Assembly (NCBI RefSeq): GCF_015100395.1
Contig: NZ_AP022847.1
Location: forward strand, 932,501-996,500
Length of the DNA: 64,000 nucleotides
Source of the DNA: Nitrosophilus alvini
Lineage (GTDB): Bacteria > Campylobacterota > Campylobacteria > Campylobacterales > Nitratiruptoraceae
Reading direction: 5' to 3'
The position numbers and the translations under genes are program-made. The notes under the pieces were generated by a model. It was not told the origin of the DNA and searched no databases. It saw only the letters and a program-made list of their open reading frames with translations. Below, in pieces: positions 47,710-57,685 of the stretch (positions are counted from its first letter, which is position 1; each line of letters starts with the position of its first letter).

Positions 47710-48648
47710 TTATTTAAAAGCAATCTCTTCAGCCCGCTTTAGAAGCTCTTTAGCTCCGTTTTCTATCATAGAGTCTGCAAGTATATTTCCAAGCTCTTTA
47801 TAGTTCTCTTTTGTTCCTATCACTTTATCTTTCAAAAGCTCTCTGCCGTTTGGAAGACCTATAACGGCTTTAGCTATTACATCACCGTTCTCAAGAAGCT
47901 CAGCCCTCACGCCTATCGGCACCTGACAGCCTCCTTGAAGCCTGTCTACAAACGTCCTCTCCACCGTTGTCTCTATCATAGATTTCTCGTCATTCAGCAC
48001 AGATACGATTTTAAGAACATCAGGGTCACTGACACTCTCTATACCGAGCGCAGCCTGTCCCATAGCGGGAATCATCTTCTCTGTATCGATCGGAGAAAAG
48101 TATCTGACCTCACCGGTAAGTCCCAATCTGTTCAGACCAGCAGCAGCAAGTATGATGGCATCAAACTCTCCGTTTTTGAGTTTTCTTATCCTGGTATCAA
48201 CATTTCCTCTCAAATCTTTGATATTGAGATCTGGTCTCAGATGAAGAAGCTGCATTCTTCTTCTGAGACTAGTAGTCCCTACAACAGCACCTCCGGGTAG
48301 CTCTTCTACAGAAGAGTATTTTTCGCTGAGCATCGCATCTCTTACGTCTTCGCGCTTCGTTATTGCACTGAGCACCAGACCCTCAGGCAGTTCGGTAGGC
48401 ACATCTTTTAGACTATGAACGGCCATATGGGCATCGCCTTTTAGCATGGCATCTTCAAGTTCTTTAGTAAAAAGCCCTTTCCCACCGATAAGAGCTAAAG
48501 GAGTATCCAATATTTTGTCACCTTTTGTCTTGAAGATACGAAGTTCTATCTCCATTTCGGGAAAATGGTTTTTCAGTTCTGCTTTTATATGTTCCGACTG
48601 CCACAGGGCAAGTTTACTTCCTCTTGTTGCAATTACCAGTTTTTTCAC
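47710..48648 (-). CDS. hemC: Porphobilinogen deaminase
   Basis: HemC joins four porphobilinogen units into hydroxymethylbilane. It begins [14 protein letters not shown]. It has [11 protein letters not shown] with the Cys that carries the dipyrromethane cofactor, and [13 protein letters not shown] for substrate Arg contacts. The length (312 aa) is normal. It is followed by a strong hairpin. hemA lies four genes upstream in the same run. Confidence 0.97.
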   Translation of the reverse strand: MKKLVIATRGSKLALWQSEHIKAELKNHFPEMEIELRIFKTKGDKILDTPLALIGGKGLFTKELEDAMLKGDAHMAVHSLKDVPTELPEGLVLSAITKREDVRDAMLSEKYSSVEELPGGAVVGTTSLRRRMQLLHLRPDLNIKDLRGNVDTRIRKLKNGEFDAIILAAAGLNRLGLTGEVRYFSPIDTEKMIPAMGQAALGIESVSDPDVLKIVSVLNDEKSMIETTVERTFVDRLQGGCQVPIGVRAELLENGDVIAKAVIGLPNGRELLKDKVIGTKENYKELGNILADSMIENGAKELLKRAEEIAFK

Positions 48649-48659
48649 CTATCTCTCCA

Positions 48660-49502
48660 TTATTTGATATATTTTTTGTATTCGTCTTTGTCCAAAGATA
48701 TATCTTTTTTTCCGTCAAGGAAAATTGTCGGCGTTCCTTTAACCATCAGTTTTTGTGCCGACTCCATATCATGTTTGAGATGTTCTAGAACCCATTTTTG
48801 GTTTATATCATTTACACTAAGCTTTGTCCCGAGTTTTTTGTTAAGCTCCTGAAGAATATCTTTTTCATCAGTCAAAGTGGGATCAAAGTCTGTTTCGTAT
48901 ATTTTTTTTATAAGATCTTTTCTGCCCTCTTTTTGAAAAATTATCATCGCTTTTGCAATAGTTGGAGCAGCCGGATGAAGCTGTGCTAACGGAAGATGAT
49001 AATAGTAAAGTGCAAATTTGTCAGGGTATTTTTTCACATCTTCTATAATTACAGGAACTATATCTTTACAGAAAGGGCACAAAGGATCGCTGAAAACGAC
49101 TATTTTATGCTCTGCATCTTTTTTCCCGTATAAAAGCCTCTTATTATCATAGAACTCCTGTTTCAAAGTTGGAGATATTGATTTTTTCAGACTTCTGTTG
49201 GTTTTAAGGTCTATGAAATCCGGAGACACCATATCACCTTTTACAAAAATAACATCACCGCCTGCTATCTCTCTTTTCTCTTTTCCTCTTTTGAGAACTA
49301 GATCAAATCTTATTATATAAGCATCCCATCCAGCAGGTTTTTCTACCGGCTGTTTTTCAACTATCTCCACTTTTTTTACCTCAATCGAAGGATTTTTGCC
49401 AAGACCTTTTTTTACAAATTTGATTATCTGGGCATCTGTTGCGCCAAAAAGTGCGGTTGCAGCTATAATACTAACGCTCAATAATTTCAACATCGATGAC
49501 AT
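48660..49502 (-). CDS. Periplasmic thiol-disulfide protein (DsbC/DsbG-like)
   Basis: An exported thioredoxin-fold protein of about 280 aa. A signal peptide (about residues 1-20, ending near ATALFGA) is followed by a small N-terminal domain of about 110 residues. A thioredoxin domain comes next, with the active site SDPLCPFCKD and the cis-Pro in KGTPTIF. The domain order and CPFC fit DsbC/DsbG-type isomerases or DsbA-like oxidases. The start at 49502 has GAAGGAGACGACA. It lies 32 bases inside the 3' end of fxsA. From memory the related C. jejuni locus lacks this gene between fxsA and hemC. Confidence 0.87.
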   Translation of the reverse strand: MSSMLKLLSVSIIAATALFGATDAQIIKFVKKGLGKNPSIEVKKVEIVEKQPVEKPAGWDAYIIRFDLVLKRGKEKREIAGGDVIFVKGDMVSPDFIDLKTNRSLKKSISPTLKQEFYDNKRLLYGKKDAEHKIVVFSDPLCPFCKDIVPVIIEDVKKYPDKFALYYYHLPLAQLHPAAPTIAKAMIIFQKEGRKDLIKKIYETDFDPTLTDEKDILQELNKKLGTKLSVNDINQKWVLEHLKHDMESAQKLMVKGTPTIFLDGKKDISLDKDEYKKYIK

Positions 49503-49866
49503 TGTCGTCTCCTTCATCTTTGGGTGGTTTTTTTCTCAAATGCAGTATTTTGCTGGCAAAAAATTTGGCAAAAACTCCAAACTGTAAAAGTATTCCTATG
49601 ATATCCGTAAAAAATCCTGGAATTATCAGCAAAAAAGCTCCAAGAAGTGTATAAAGATTCAATGACTCAAACTCTTCAATTGTAATCTCTTTCCTTGCAA
49701 GAGCCATAAGATACTCGCTGGATTTATATTGAAATCTTGCCAATATAAAAAAACCGAGCATAGCAGATGCAATAATCTCTACAAATGTCCATATCGGACC
49801 TATGACACTTGCTATATTGACAGAAACAAAAACTTCAATAAAAAGGTAGAGAAGAAAATAGATCAT
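49471..49866 (-). CDS. fxsA: FxsA-family membrane protein
   Basis: A 131-residue inner-membrane protein with the FxsA pattern: an N-terminal pair of segments (about residues 1-18 and 26-44), [18 protein letters not shown], and [21 protein letters not shown]. FxsA of E. coli affects phage F exclusion; its normal role is unclear. The ATG overlaps the proS stop (ATGA), and its 3' end overlaps the next gene by 32 bases. Confidence 0.88.
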   Translation of the reverse strand: MIYFLLYLFIEVFVSVNIASVIGPIWTFVEIIASAMLGFFILARFQYKSSEYLMALARKEITIEEFESLNLYTLLGAFLLIIPGFFTDIIGILLQFGVFAKFFASKILHLRKKPPKDEGDDNVIDVEIIER

Positions 49867-51560
49867 TTGAGTATATCCGTCAAATATTCGAAAACTTTAT
49901 CTTTTTCAACTTCAGTTTTTTCAAGAGTTTTTCTATCAACTATCTCTATTTTTCCCTCTTTCAGAGATTTTCCGACGATAACTGCATATGGAAAACCTAT
50001 AAGTTCAAAATCTTTCATCTTAAATCCGAATCTCTCATTTCTGTCATCGAGTATAACTTCTACCGAAGCTGATCTAAGCCTATCATACAACTCTTCGGCA
50101 AAATTTTTCTGCTCTTCATCTTTTATATTCGATACAACGATATCAACTTCAAAAGGGGCTACGCTTTTTGGCCATATGCACCCTTTTTCATCATGATTCT
50201 GTTCGATTATAGCGGCAATAAGGCGACTTACGCCGATACCGTATGTCCCCATAACAAACGGTTTTGACTTTCCGTTCTCATCAAGAAAATTTGCCTCCAG
50301 AGGTTCAGAATATCTTGTTCCAAGCTGAAAAATATGTCCGACTTCTATCCCTTTTGTCAATAGCAGCTTTCCTCCGCAACCAGGACACTTATCTCCCTCT
50401 TTTACCTCTATAATATCTGCAAATTCCGCTTCTATATTGCCAAGATCGGCACCTACCATATGATACTCTTTCTCATTTGCTCCGCATATCATATTTGCCG
50501 CATTTTTTAAAGAGCTGTCAAATAAAACTCTCACTTCTGTTTCAAAAGGCCCTATATATCCTGGTACAAGGCCTGCATTTTCAAGTTCTTCCTCGCTTAC
50601 ATCAACAAGATCGTTTGCACCTATAGCAGAGAGTGCTTTGGTTTCCTGAAGTTCATCGCTGCCTCTTAAGAAAAATACCACTATCTCTTCATGGTCGTCA
50701 TATATCGCTTTTTTTGCCACGGCTTTAACAAGATAGTAGGGATTTACTTTGAAAAAGTCGCTAAGTTCCCCAATAGTTTTAACCCCTGGGGTAAAAAATT
50801 TGCAAAACTCCGCTTCAGGAGGCTCACAAGGAGCCTCTGGTTGAGCCCTTTTTGCCGCTTCTATATTTGCAGCATATCCACAAGAATCACATACTACTAT
50901 AGTATCTTCACCGCTGTTTGCAAGAACCATAAACTCTTTGCTTCCGCTTCCCCCAATAGCCCCGCTGTGAGCTTCCACAACTCTGAAATCTAGCCCCATT
51001 TTTTCAAAAATTTTTCTATATGTCTCTTCCATAAGTTTAAATTCTCTAACCATGTCTTCATGGTCGGCATGAAAACTGTATCCGTCTTTCATTATAAATT
51101 CACGACCTCTTAAGAGTCCAAATCTTGGTCTAGCCTCATCTCTGAATTTCAGATTTATCTGATAGAGATTCAAAGGAAGGTCTTTATAGCTGTTTGCTCT
51201 GTTTTTGACAAGTTCGACCATCATCTCCTCATGAGTAGGTCCTAAGACAAAACAGTTCTCACGCCTGTCTTTAAATCTCAACAACTCTTTTCCGTATTTA
51301 GCCAACCTTCCGCTCTTTTCCCAAAGTTCGCATGGAGTAACAAAACCCAGTTGAACCTCCTGACATCCTGCATTGTCAAGCTCATTTTTTATAATATTTT
51401 CTATTTTTTCAAGTACCTTTTTACCAAGTGGCAGAAAATTATAGATTCCGCTTGCTACCTGATTTATAAAAGCTCCTCTTACCAGAAAAATATGGCTTGG
51501 AAGCAGAGCATCTTTAGGTGCCTCTTTTTGTGTCGGTATAAATGCTTTGCCAAACCTCAC
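49863..51560 (-). CDS. proS: Prolyl-tRNA synthetase
   Basis: A class II synthetase of the bacterial type (565 aa) that contains the inserted YbaK-like editing domain (about residues 230-380). Motif 2 is seen at [22 protein letters not shown] and motif 3 at [13 protein letters not shown], followed by an anticodon-binding domain. It starts with GTG overlapping the hemA stop (GTGA), with GGAGTGAAGC as ribosome binding site. The hemA-proS pairing is also seen in Campylobacter. Confidence 0.97.
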   Translation of the reverse strand: MRFGKAFIPTQKEAPKDALLPSHIFLVRGAFINQVASGIYNFLPLGKKVLEKIENIIKNELDNAGCQEVQLGFVTPCELWEKSGRLAKYGKELLRFKDRRENCFVLGPTHEEMMVELVKNRANSYKDLPLNLYQINLKFRDEARPRFGLLRGREFIMKDGYSFHADHEDMVREFKLMEETYRKIFEKMGLDFRVVEAHSGAIGGSGSKEFMVLANSGEDTIVVCDSCGYAANIEAAKRAQPEAPCEPPEAEFCKFFTPGVKTIGELSDFFKVNPYYLVKAVAKKAIYDDHEEIVVFFLRGSDELQETKALSAIGANDLVDVSEEELENAGLVPGYIGPFETEVRVLFDSSLKNAANMICGANEKEYHMVGADLGNIEAEFADIIEVKEGDKCPGCGGKLLLTKGIEVGHIFQLGTRYSEPLEANFLDENGKSKPFVMGTYGIGVSRLIAAIIEQNHDEKGCIWPKSVAPFEVDIVVSNIKDEEQKNFAEELYDRLRSASVEVILDDRNERFGFKMKDFELIGFPYAVIVGKSLKEGKIEIVDRKTLEKTEVEKDKVFEYLTDILK

Positions 51561-52867
51561 GCTTCACTCCTGACATCCATATGATATTCGCATTTGTATC
51601 TGTTAAGAGAGGTCTCTTTGCCTCCGTTTATATCAAAAAAGTATTTTATTGACTCTACTATCGTATCGCCTGATGGCTCTTCCGCAACTTTTTTGAGATT
51701 GACAGTGGGTCTATGTAGAAAAGTATTGAAAGCGTTATGAAGTATTTTTGTCACTTCTTCTTCGTATTCTGCCGGAAGATAACCCTTCTTTATCGCTTTT
51801 TTCAACTCCTTAAGACTCGCTTCTCTAGCTCTGTTCCTTATCTCTTTTATAATTGGGTCTACAGATAGCGACTGTAGCCATTTAAAAAACTCCATAGTAA
51901 ATCTGCCGACTATCTTATAAGCAATTGACGCCTGCTCTTCTCTCAAAGCGAGGTTTTGATTGACAATATCCTGCAGATCATCGACACTATATATATTTAC
52001 ATTTTTACATGAACACTCTTCTATATCTCTTGGAACCGCCATATCAAACCAGTGCCTTTCAAACTCTCTGGGTTCAATCATGTCCGGTGTAATTATTGGG
52101 TGTGGCGCACCTGTAGCGGTAAAAAGCAGCCTGTATCTGTTGAGAAGGTCTTTGATATTTGAAAAGGGTTCCGCCTGAGCCTGAGAACCGAGCTCTTTTA
52201 CAATCTCTTTCGTTTTTTTGAGATCTCTTCCTATTAGGATAATGTTGCATCCGTTCGATATAAGATGTTTTGCTGCTAAAAGGCCCATTTCGCCTGTCCC
52301 CAAAATCAAAGCGGTATATCCGCCAAGCGAACCGAGTATAGACTTTGCTTTTGCTACTGCGGCACTTGCAACGGAAACGGGATTTTTGGAAATATCCGTA
52401 CTGTTTCTTACGGCCGCCGCACACTTAAATGCATAGTGCATAACACGACTCAGTTTTTGTGAACAATATCCTTTTTCAAAAGACTCTTTGTAAGCGTCTT
52501 TGAGCTGTCCCGATATCTGCGTCTCGCCAATAACAAGACTGTCAAGAGCGGAAGCAACGCTGAATATATGGTGTATAGCGCCGTTGTCTTCGTATATATC
52601 GGCTCTTCCTTCAAGCTCTTCAAGAGAAATCCCTGAATTTGAACTCAGAAGAGAGAGTATATATTCGGTTGCTTTATAAGGGTCTTTTACACTAGCAATT
52701 ACTTCCACTCTGTTACATGTAGAGAGAATTATAACTTCGTTTATTGCCCTGTGTTCCATAAGTTTTTTATAGGTTTTTTCTCTGATTTCGGGTTCACTTA
52801 ATGCCAATTTCTCTCTAACGGTTACATCGGAGTTTTTGTGTGAAAAACTTATAACTAAGTACTGCAT
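51557..52867 (-). CDS. hemA: Glutamyl-tRNA reductase
   Basis: HemA reduces glutamyl-tRNA to glutamate-1-semialdehyde, the first committed step of heme synthesis in bacteria using the C5 route. It has the catalytic Cys in [10 protein letters not shown], the His-rich SHK near the start, [15 protein letters not shown] and an NADPH domain ([14 protein letters not shown]). The length (436 aa) is normal. The ATG overlaps the polyprenyl synthase stop (TGATG), with AGAGG upstream. hemC follows later in the same run. Confidence 0.97.
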   Translation of the reverse strand: MQYLVISFSHKNSDVTVREKLALSEPEIREKTYKKLMEHRAINEVIILSTCNRVEVIASVKDPYKATEYILSLLSSNSGISLEELEGRADIYEDNGAIHHIFSVASALDSLVIGETQISGQLKDAYKESFEKGYCSQKLSRVMHYAFKCAAAVRNSTDISKNPVSVASAAVAKAKSILGSLGGYTALILGTGEMGLLAAKHLISNGCNIILIGRDLKKTKEIVKELGSQAQAEPFSNIKDLLNRYRLLFTATGAPHPIITPDMIEPREFERHWFDMAVPRDIEECSCKNVNIYSVDDLQDIVNQNLALREEQASIAYKIVGRFTMEFFKWLQSLSVDPIIKEIRNRAREASLKELKKAIKKGYLPAEYEEEVTKILHNAFNTFLHRPTVNLKKVAEEPSGDTIVESIKYFFDINGGKETSLNRYKCEYHMDVRSEA

Positions 52868-53769
52868 CAATAAGACCTCTCTATTAGATTTTTCATAATT
52901 GCTGTCAAATCGCCACCTCTATCATCACTCTCTATGCTTTTAAGCGCTTCGAGTCCAAGTTTTTTGGCAAAATTATGTGATTTCTGAACTGAATCATATT
53001 TTTCAAACATCTCTTTTATCCACTTCGACTCATCTACATTTAACTCTTTTCCATGATATGAAACAAGTTTCTGTTTTTCCTCTTCGGTCATATCATTGTA
53101 AAGATATATGTACGGTAAGGTAGTTTTGCCCTCTTTATAATCGTTTAAAGCCGGTTTACCAAGAGTTTTTTCATCTGAAACAATATCCAAAATATCATCA
53201 ACAATCTGAAAAGCAATCCCCAGATTTTTACCGTATAGACCATAATTTTCAGGATTTTTGTTTGCAATGACTGCAGCTGAGGCTGCGCTTGCCTCTATCA
53301 AAGAGGCTGTCTTTTTGTAAATCATATCAAAATAGAGATCAAAATCCGGATTGAATCTTTTGGAAAGTTCAACATCCATCATCTCACCGATACTCAGAAG
53401 AGTAACAGCATTTGAAACTCTTTTTGCTATCTCCTCTCCCATCGAGACCAGCTCATAGAAAGCTTTTGAATAAAGTATATCTCCAAGCATAATGGAAGTT
53501 TTATTGCCGAATAGCGCATTTAAAGAGGGAGCTCCTCTTCTTGTAAGTGCATCGTCGATAACATCATCATGCAACAGACTTGCAGCATGTATAAGCTCTA
53601 TAATGGCAGAAAGTTTGACCGCTTCTTTGCTCTGTGGCGCAATTTTGAGTATAAGTTTCGATCTTAACCTCTTTCCTTTTGGTAATTTTTCAAAAAGTTT
53701 TACACTTGTTTCATCATCAAGATCTTTTACAAGAGAAACAAGTTCCGTCTCTACAGCCTCAAGATTCAA
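52867..53769 (-). CDS. Polyprenyl diphosphate synthase
   Basis: A trans-prenyltransferase of about 300 aa that builds the long side chain, probably for menaquinone. Both Asp-rich motifs are present: DDVIDDAL (first) and DDILD (second), with GKRLRSKLILK upstream. Chain length cannot be read from the sequence. The start is TTG at 53769, with AAAAGGAACAGT upstream; no better start is in frame. It overlaps hemA, and the upstream DUF2018 gene leads the run. Confidence 0.93.
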   Translation of the reverse strand: MNLEAVETELVSLVKDLDDETSVKLFEKLPKGKRLRSKLILKIAPQSKEAVKLSAIIELIHAASLLHDDVIDDALTRRGAPSLNALFGNKTSIMLGDILYSKAFYELVSMGEEIAKRVSNAVTLLSIGEMMDVELSKRFNPDFDLYFDMIYKKTASLIEASAASAAVIANKNPENYGLYGKNLGIAFQIVDDILDIVSDEKTLGKPALNDYKEGKTTLPYIYLYNDMTEEEKQKLVSYHGKELNVDESKWIKEMFEKYDSVQKSHNFAKKLGLEALKSIESDDRGGDLTAIMKNLIERSY

Positions 53770-53795
53770 ACTGTTCCTTTTTCAGATTTTAAGTT

Positions 53796-54074
53796 TTATT
53801 CGCTTTCGCTTAGAATATTTCCCATAGATTCTATATATAAAGAGTTTGTTCTGTTCTCAATCTCTTCTGTATTTTCAGGTTCAAATGATGCAATTTTCTT
53901 TTCTACATCTTCGATTCCCAACTCTTTTTCAACTATGAGCTCAAGTGCAGCCATTCTACGCATCAATCTTTCAAGTTCATTATGTACAATGTTTCTGTTT
54001 GCGTGAAAAACTATATCAAAAAATTTGCTTTTTGGCGTCCCCATCAAAAAATCATCTTCATCATTGAACAACAT
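53796..54074 (-). CDS. DUF2018 family protein
   Basis: A 92-residue acidic protein, largely helical, matching the DUF2018 family found in Campylobacterota (NDEDDFLMGTPKSKFFDIVFH, NIVHNELERLMRRMAALE). Function unknown. AAGAGGGGGTAAAA precedes the ATG. It leads the polyprenyl synthase-hemA-proS-fxsA run, with a TATGAT box about 34 bases upstream. Confidence 0.88.
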   Translation of the reverse strand: MLFNDEDDFLMGTPKSKFFDIVFHANRNIVHNELERLMRRMAALELIVEKELGIEDVEKKIASFEPENTEEIENRTNSLYIESMGNILSESE

Positions 54075-54107
54075 TTTTACCCCCTCTTAATTTTAGAGAT
54101 TTAGTAT

Positions 54108-54113
54108 ATCATA
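54108..54113 (-). promoter_or_regulatory. Probable -10 box for the DUF2018-hemA-hemC transcription unit
   Basis: On the minus strand, TGG-TATGAT forms an extended -10 pattern about 34 bases before the DUF2018 start. No clear -35 box is present. Confidence 0.5.
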
Positions 54114-54167
54114 CCAACAATGAAAATTATCAAAAAAACGATAATAAAAATTTATAAAGTTGCTCAG

Positions 54168-57100
54168 TTATTTTTTTGTGTTTCTATTATACCCGATTTT
54201 ATCCTCTATTTTATATACAATACTGAAAAAAAGCGGAACAAAATATAGGTTTAAAATAGTCGCCCATGCAATTCCAAAACCAAGCGTCAGAGCCATTGGC
54301 TGAAGTATCAAAGACTGTCCTGACGCAAAAAACATCAATGTGGAAAGTCCCAGAACAGTTGTCAAAGATGTTAGCAAAATAGGTCTTAACCTCATTTTGG
54401 CCTTTTTAAGCAGACACTCTGTATCTTTGCATCTTTTGATAAAGTCAAGCATAATAAGGCCGTCATTTACAACAACCCCTGCAAGTCCTACAATCCCAAT
54501 CATACTCGGCAATGTAAGATTGATACCCATGATTTTGTGACCTATCAGAACACCCAGTAACGAAAGAGGAATAGAACTTATAACTATAAGTGGCAGCACC
54601 ACGCTGTCAAACATCCATACAAGAGCAAGAAAAATAAGGAAAATAGCGATTATTGCCGCTTCTGCAATTTCAAGTTGCACTTTTTTATTTTCTTTCTCTT
54701 CGCCTTTTATAATTATTTTCACACCCTCTTTTTTTATCTCATCCAAAACCGATGAAACCTGTTTATAAAAATCTCCCGAAGTAAGAATTTTTTTATCCAA
54801 AGAGGCATAAACTGTTCTTATTTTTTCGCCGTTCTCTTTAAAGTATATATCAAATCTTTTTATAAACTCAAAATCGGCGACATCCGTCAACTTTACCTTT
54901 TCTGGGCCTCCTGGAACTGAAATTTCAAGATTTTTCAAAGTATCAAACCTGTCTTTGTCAATGGAAGCAAATTTTATTTTGAGAAGATTGCCCTCTTTGA
55001 ACATTTTGGCGTATTCACCTTTTAAAAAAAGCGGCTTTAGTGCGGTATATAGGTACTGCTCTGTAATTCCTAATTTTTCTCCGTAATCATTTATCAGAAA
55101 TTTAAGCTCTTTTTTGCCCTCCTTCGCGTCATCGTTTATATTGTAAACCCCATTTATCTTTTTCATTTTCTCTTCCATCTTTTTGACAGCCCACAAAATC
55201 TTTTCATCATCTGAAGCGCTGAAAGATACCTCTATATCGCTTTTTACTATTCCGGCCTGCGGGACTATGATATTGAACTCTTCAAAACGCCGGTCTGTGA
55301 TAAATTTTTCTGTTATCTTTTTGATTTCATCGGCAATCTCTCTGGCTGAGCGCTCTCTTATCATATCCGAATCATCATACTCAAAAGAGAGATAGGGATT
55401 TATATATTTGTCAACAAAATTTTTTGGCTTTGGTTCATGCAAATTGATAAATATATGAAAATAGTTGTCTCCCATTTCCGGCTGGTTTTTTGCATCAAGT
55501 TTCATTCCTATAACGGAAGTTACGGATGAGATCTCATTTTTTTTGATATGTCGGAGTATCACTTTTTCAACTTCCGTTACTATTTTTTCGGTATCGAAAA
55601 TGTCATTGTTTATATTTACCCTTCCCGACACATATATCTGCGTTGTGTCAAATTCAGGAAAGAGTTGAAACTTGGACTGTTTGAAGAGATATATCGTAGA
55701 AAGAATTATTATCAAAGCCATAGAAATAAAAGAGATATACTTTCTTTTCAAAAGCCGGTTCAAAACAGATACGTATATATCTCCCATTTTGTCCCAAAAT
55801 CTTTTGCTTCTCTCTTTTTTTTCGGAAACCTTGAGTATATCCTTTGCATGCAGAGGAAGAAAATAAAAGGCTTCGAAAAGCGAGCTTACAAGAAGTATCG
55901 AAATCATTATGGGAAGAATCTTCAGAAACATTCCCATTTCGCCACTGAGAATCAACAAAGGCAAAAAAGCAAAAACTGTGGTAGCCGTGGCCGTAAGTAC
56001 CGCTGGAAACATCTCAACTGCACCGTCAATAGCAGCTTGTCTTCTCTCTTTTCCCATCTCAAGATGGCGGTAAATATTTTCTGCAACCACAATCGCTTCA
56101 TCAACAAGCATACCAAGGGCTATCAGCGCACCTAGCAAAGAGAGCATATTGAGACTGAATCCCATCATTTTTGCCGCAATAATGCCTATCATGAAACTAA
56201 GAGGTATTCCCATGCCTACAACTGCCGCTATCCTTGCATTTACACTTAGAAGCAGCGATGAAAATACAAGAAAAAGTCCGAATATAAGATTGGAAGTTAC
56301 TGTATTTAGTCTGTTTCTTATCCATATTGAGGTATCGGTATATATCTCAAATGTAAATTCGGGATATTTTTCACCAAACTCTGCCAAAAGTTTTTTTATC
56401 TCTTTTACAAGCTCTATAGCATTACCTTCTTTCGATTTGTTTATATTTATGGAAACATTTGGCTTTCCGTTGAAATGGGAAAGCTGATCGGGATCGCTCA
56501 GAGTAAAATCGACTCTGGCTATATCTTTTAGATATATCTTTTTGCCGTTTACATTAATAATTGTATTTTCAAGTTCGGATTTTGTCTTTTTTCCGTTTTG
56601 GGTGCTTAAAAAAAGATGATTGCCCTTTTCTTTGATATCCCCTATAGGAAATATTGACGAAAGTGAGCGGACCGCATTTACAACCGAGTCGATTGCAAGG
56701 CCGTAGGCATCTATCTTTTTTTCGTCAAAAGCTATGAAGAGCTCTTCATCCGCATCGCCTCTTATAATGATGTCGCTGAGATTTTTTATATTGGAAAGTT
56801 CTGACTTAAGTCTATCTGCAACTTCAAGCAGCTCTTTTTTTCCTTTCTCTGTTGCAATAGCCACAAGAACAAGTGGGAATGTCTGTTGCGCAATTTTTGC
56901 AACAGGCTCGTTCATATCGGAGGGAAGATTTGGTTTTACTTTTGCAATCTCATCTTTTACGTCATTGAGTAGAAGAATTTTGTCAGCCCCGGGCTTTATA
57001 TCGGCTGTTATGGAAAACATACCGTTTTTTACAACCGAATCCAGCTCTTTTATATCACTGAGATTTTTTAGATTCTCTTCTATCTCTTTGACAGCCATCT

Positions 57101-57287
57101 TGTCCAGTATATCGGCACTTGCACCTGGATATGAGCCGGTTATGGTAATTTTGTCCAGAGAGGAAGGGGGAAATATCTCTTTTGGGATATTTATATATGA
57201 AAAAATTGACAGAATAAATATAAACAGCAGAAAAATATGATTGAGTATCGGTTTGTCTATAGCAAATTCAATAAATTTTCTTATCAC
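54168..57287 (-). CDS. RND-family efflux transporter, AcrB-type
   Basis: A 1039-residue inner-membrane pump of the resistance-nodulation-division type with twelve membrane segments and two large periplasmic loops. TM4 carries GMLVDEAIVVAENI, where AcrB has two Asp; here the second is Glu. TM10 has VVVNDGLIMLDFIKRC with Asn-Asp in place of the AcrB Lys, a variant common in non-AcrB RND subgroups. The substrate is unknown. The membrane-fusion and outer-membrane partners are absent on either side, so it must use proteins encoded elsewhere or act alone. Confidence 0.93.
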   Translation of the reverse strand: MIRKFIEFAIDKPILNHIFLLFIFILSIFSYINIPKEIFPPSSLDKITITGSYPGASADILDKMAVKEIEENLKNLSDIKELDSVVKNGMFSITADIKPGADKILLLNDVKDEIAKVKPNLPSDMNEPVAKIAQQTFPLVLVAIATEKGKKELLEVADRLKSELSNIKNLSDIIIRGDADEELFIAFDEKKIDAYGLAIDSVVNAVRSLSSIFPIGDIKEKGNHLFLSTQNGKKTKSELENTIINVNGKKIYLKDIARVDFTLSDPDQLSHFNGKPNVSININKSKEGNAIELVKEIKKLLAEFGEKYPEFTFEIYTDTSIWIRNRLNTVTSNLIFGLFLVFSSLLLSVNARIAAVVGMGIPLSFMIGIIAAKMMGFSLNMLSLLGALIALGMLVDEAIVVAENIYRHLEMGKERRQAAIDGAVEMFPAVLTATATTVFAFLPLLILSGEMGMFLKILPIMISILLVSSLFEAFYFLPLHAKDILKVSEKKERSKRFWDKMGDIYVSVLNRLLKRKYISFISMALIIILSTIYLFKQSKFQLFPEFDTTQIYVSGRVNINNDIFDTEKIVTEVEKVILRHIKKNEISSVTSVIGMKLDAKNQPEMGDNYFHIFINLHEPKPKNFVDKYINPYLSFEYDDSDMIRERSAREIADEIKKITEKFITDRRFEEFNIIVPQAGIVKSDIEVSFSASDDEKILWAVKKMEEKMKKINGVYNINDDAKEGKKELKFLINDYGEKLGITEQYLYTALKPLFLKGEYAKMFKEGNLLKIKFASIDKDRFDTLKNLEISVPGGPEKVKLTDVADFEFIKRFDIYFKENGEKIRTVYASLDKKILTSGDFYKQVSSVLDEIKKEGVKIIIKGEEKENKKVQLEIAEAAIIAIFLIFLALVWMFDSVVLPLIVISSIPLSLLGVLIGHKIMGINLTLPSMIGIVGLAGVVVNDGLIMLDFIKRCKDTECLLKKAKMRLRPILLTSLTTVLGLSTLMFFASGQSLILQPMALTLGFGIAWATILNLYFVPLFFSIVYKIEDKIGYNRNTKK

Positions 57288-57389
57288 TATCCGCCTTTTT
57301 TATCCTATAGGTAAAGTACTTTATTTGTAAAAACAATTATAAAAACTGTCTGCTTTACATCGGGGTCTCTTTATACTTTAAAAAAGAGA

Positions 57390-57677
57390 TTAAAACATAG
57401 TATCAAGTATTTGATTTTTAAACTTCAACGACTCAAGCTGTTGTCTAAGAAGCCTGTTTTCCTCTTTGAGCGAATCATACTGCCTCAAAAGCCTGTTTAA
57501 ATCCCGACTTTTGTAGTATATATGGTTTCTAAGATAGATTTTCGGAAAGGAAAAAGCAAATACTATTACCATTGCCAGCAGAACAGTTATCAAAAATTTC
57601 GCATCCAGATTTTGATAACTCTCTTTTGTTTCTTCAAAACCGCTTAACAGCTCCTTTTTTTCACTGTTGCCAATCAT
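57390..57677 (-). CDS. FtsL-like division protein
   Basis: A 95-residue bitopic membrane protein: a short cytoplasmic part, one membrane segment (about residues 28-48), and a periplasmic coiled coil with heptad Leu residues (LNRLLRQYDSLKEENRLLRQ). Size, topology and position eight bases after rsmH fit FtsL, which joins FtsB and FtsQ in the divisome. Sequence conservation in this family is low, so the name is inferred. AAGGATTGAA precedes the ATG. Confidence 0.78.
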   Translation of the reverse strand: MIGNSEKKELLSGFEETKESYQNLDAKFLITVLLAMVIVFAFSFPKIYLRNHIYYKSRDLNRLLRQYDSLKEENRLLRQQLESLKFKNQILDTMF

Positions 57678-57685
57678 TTCAATCC

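Noticed and set aside
55548-57240. Plus-strand ORFs of up to 195 codons opposite the RND pump gene
   Set aside because: Composition is that of antisense AT-rich coding sequence; they have no recognisable domain and no ribosome binding sites.
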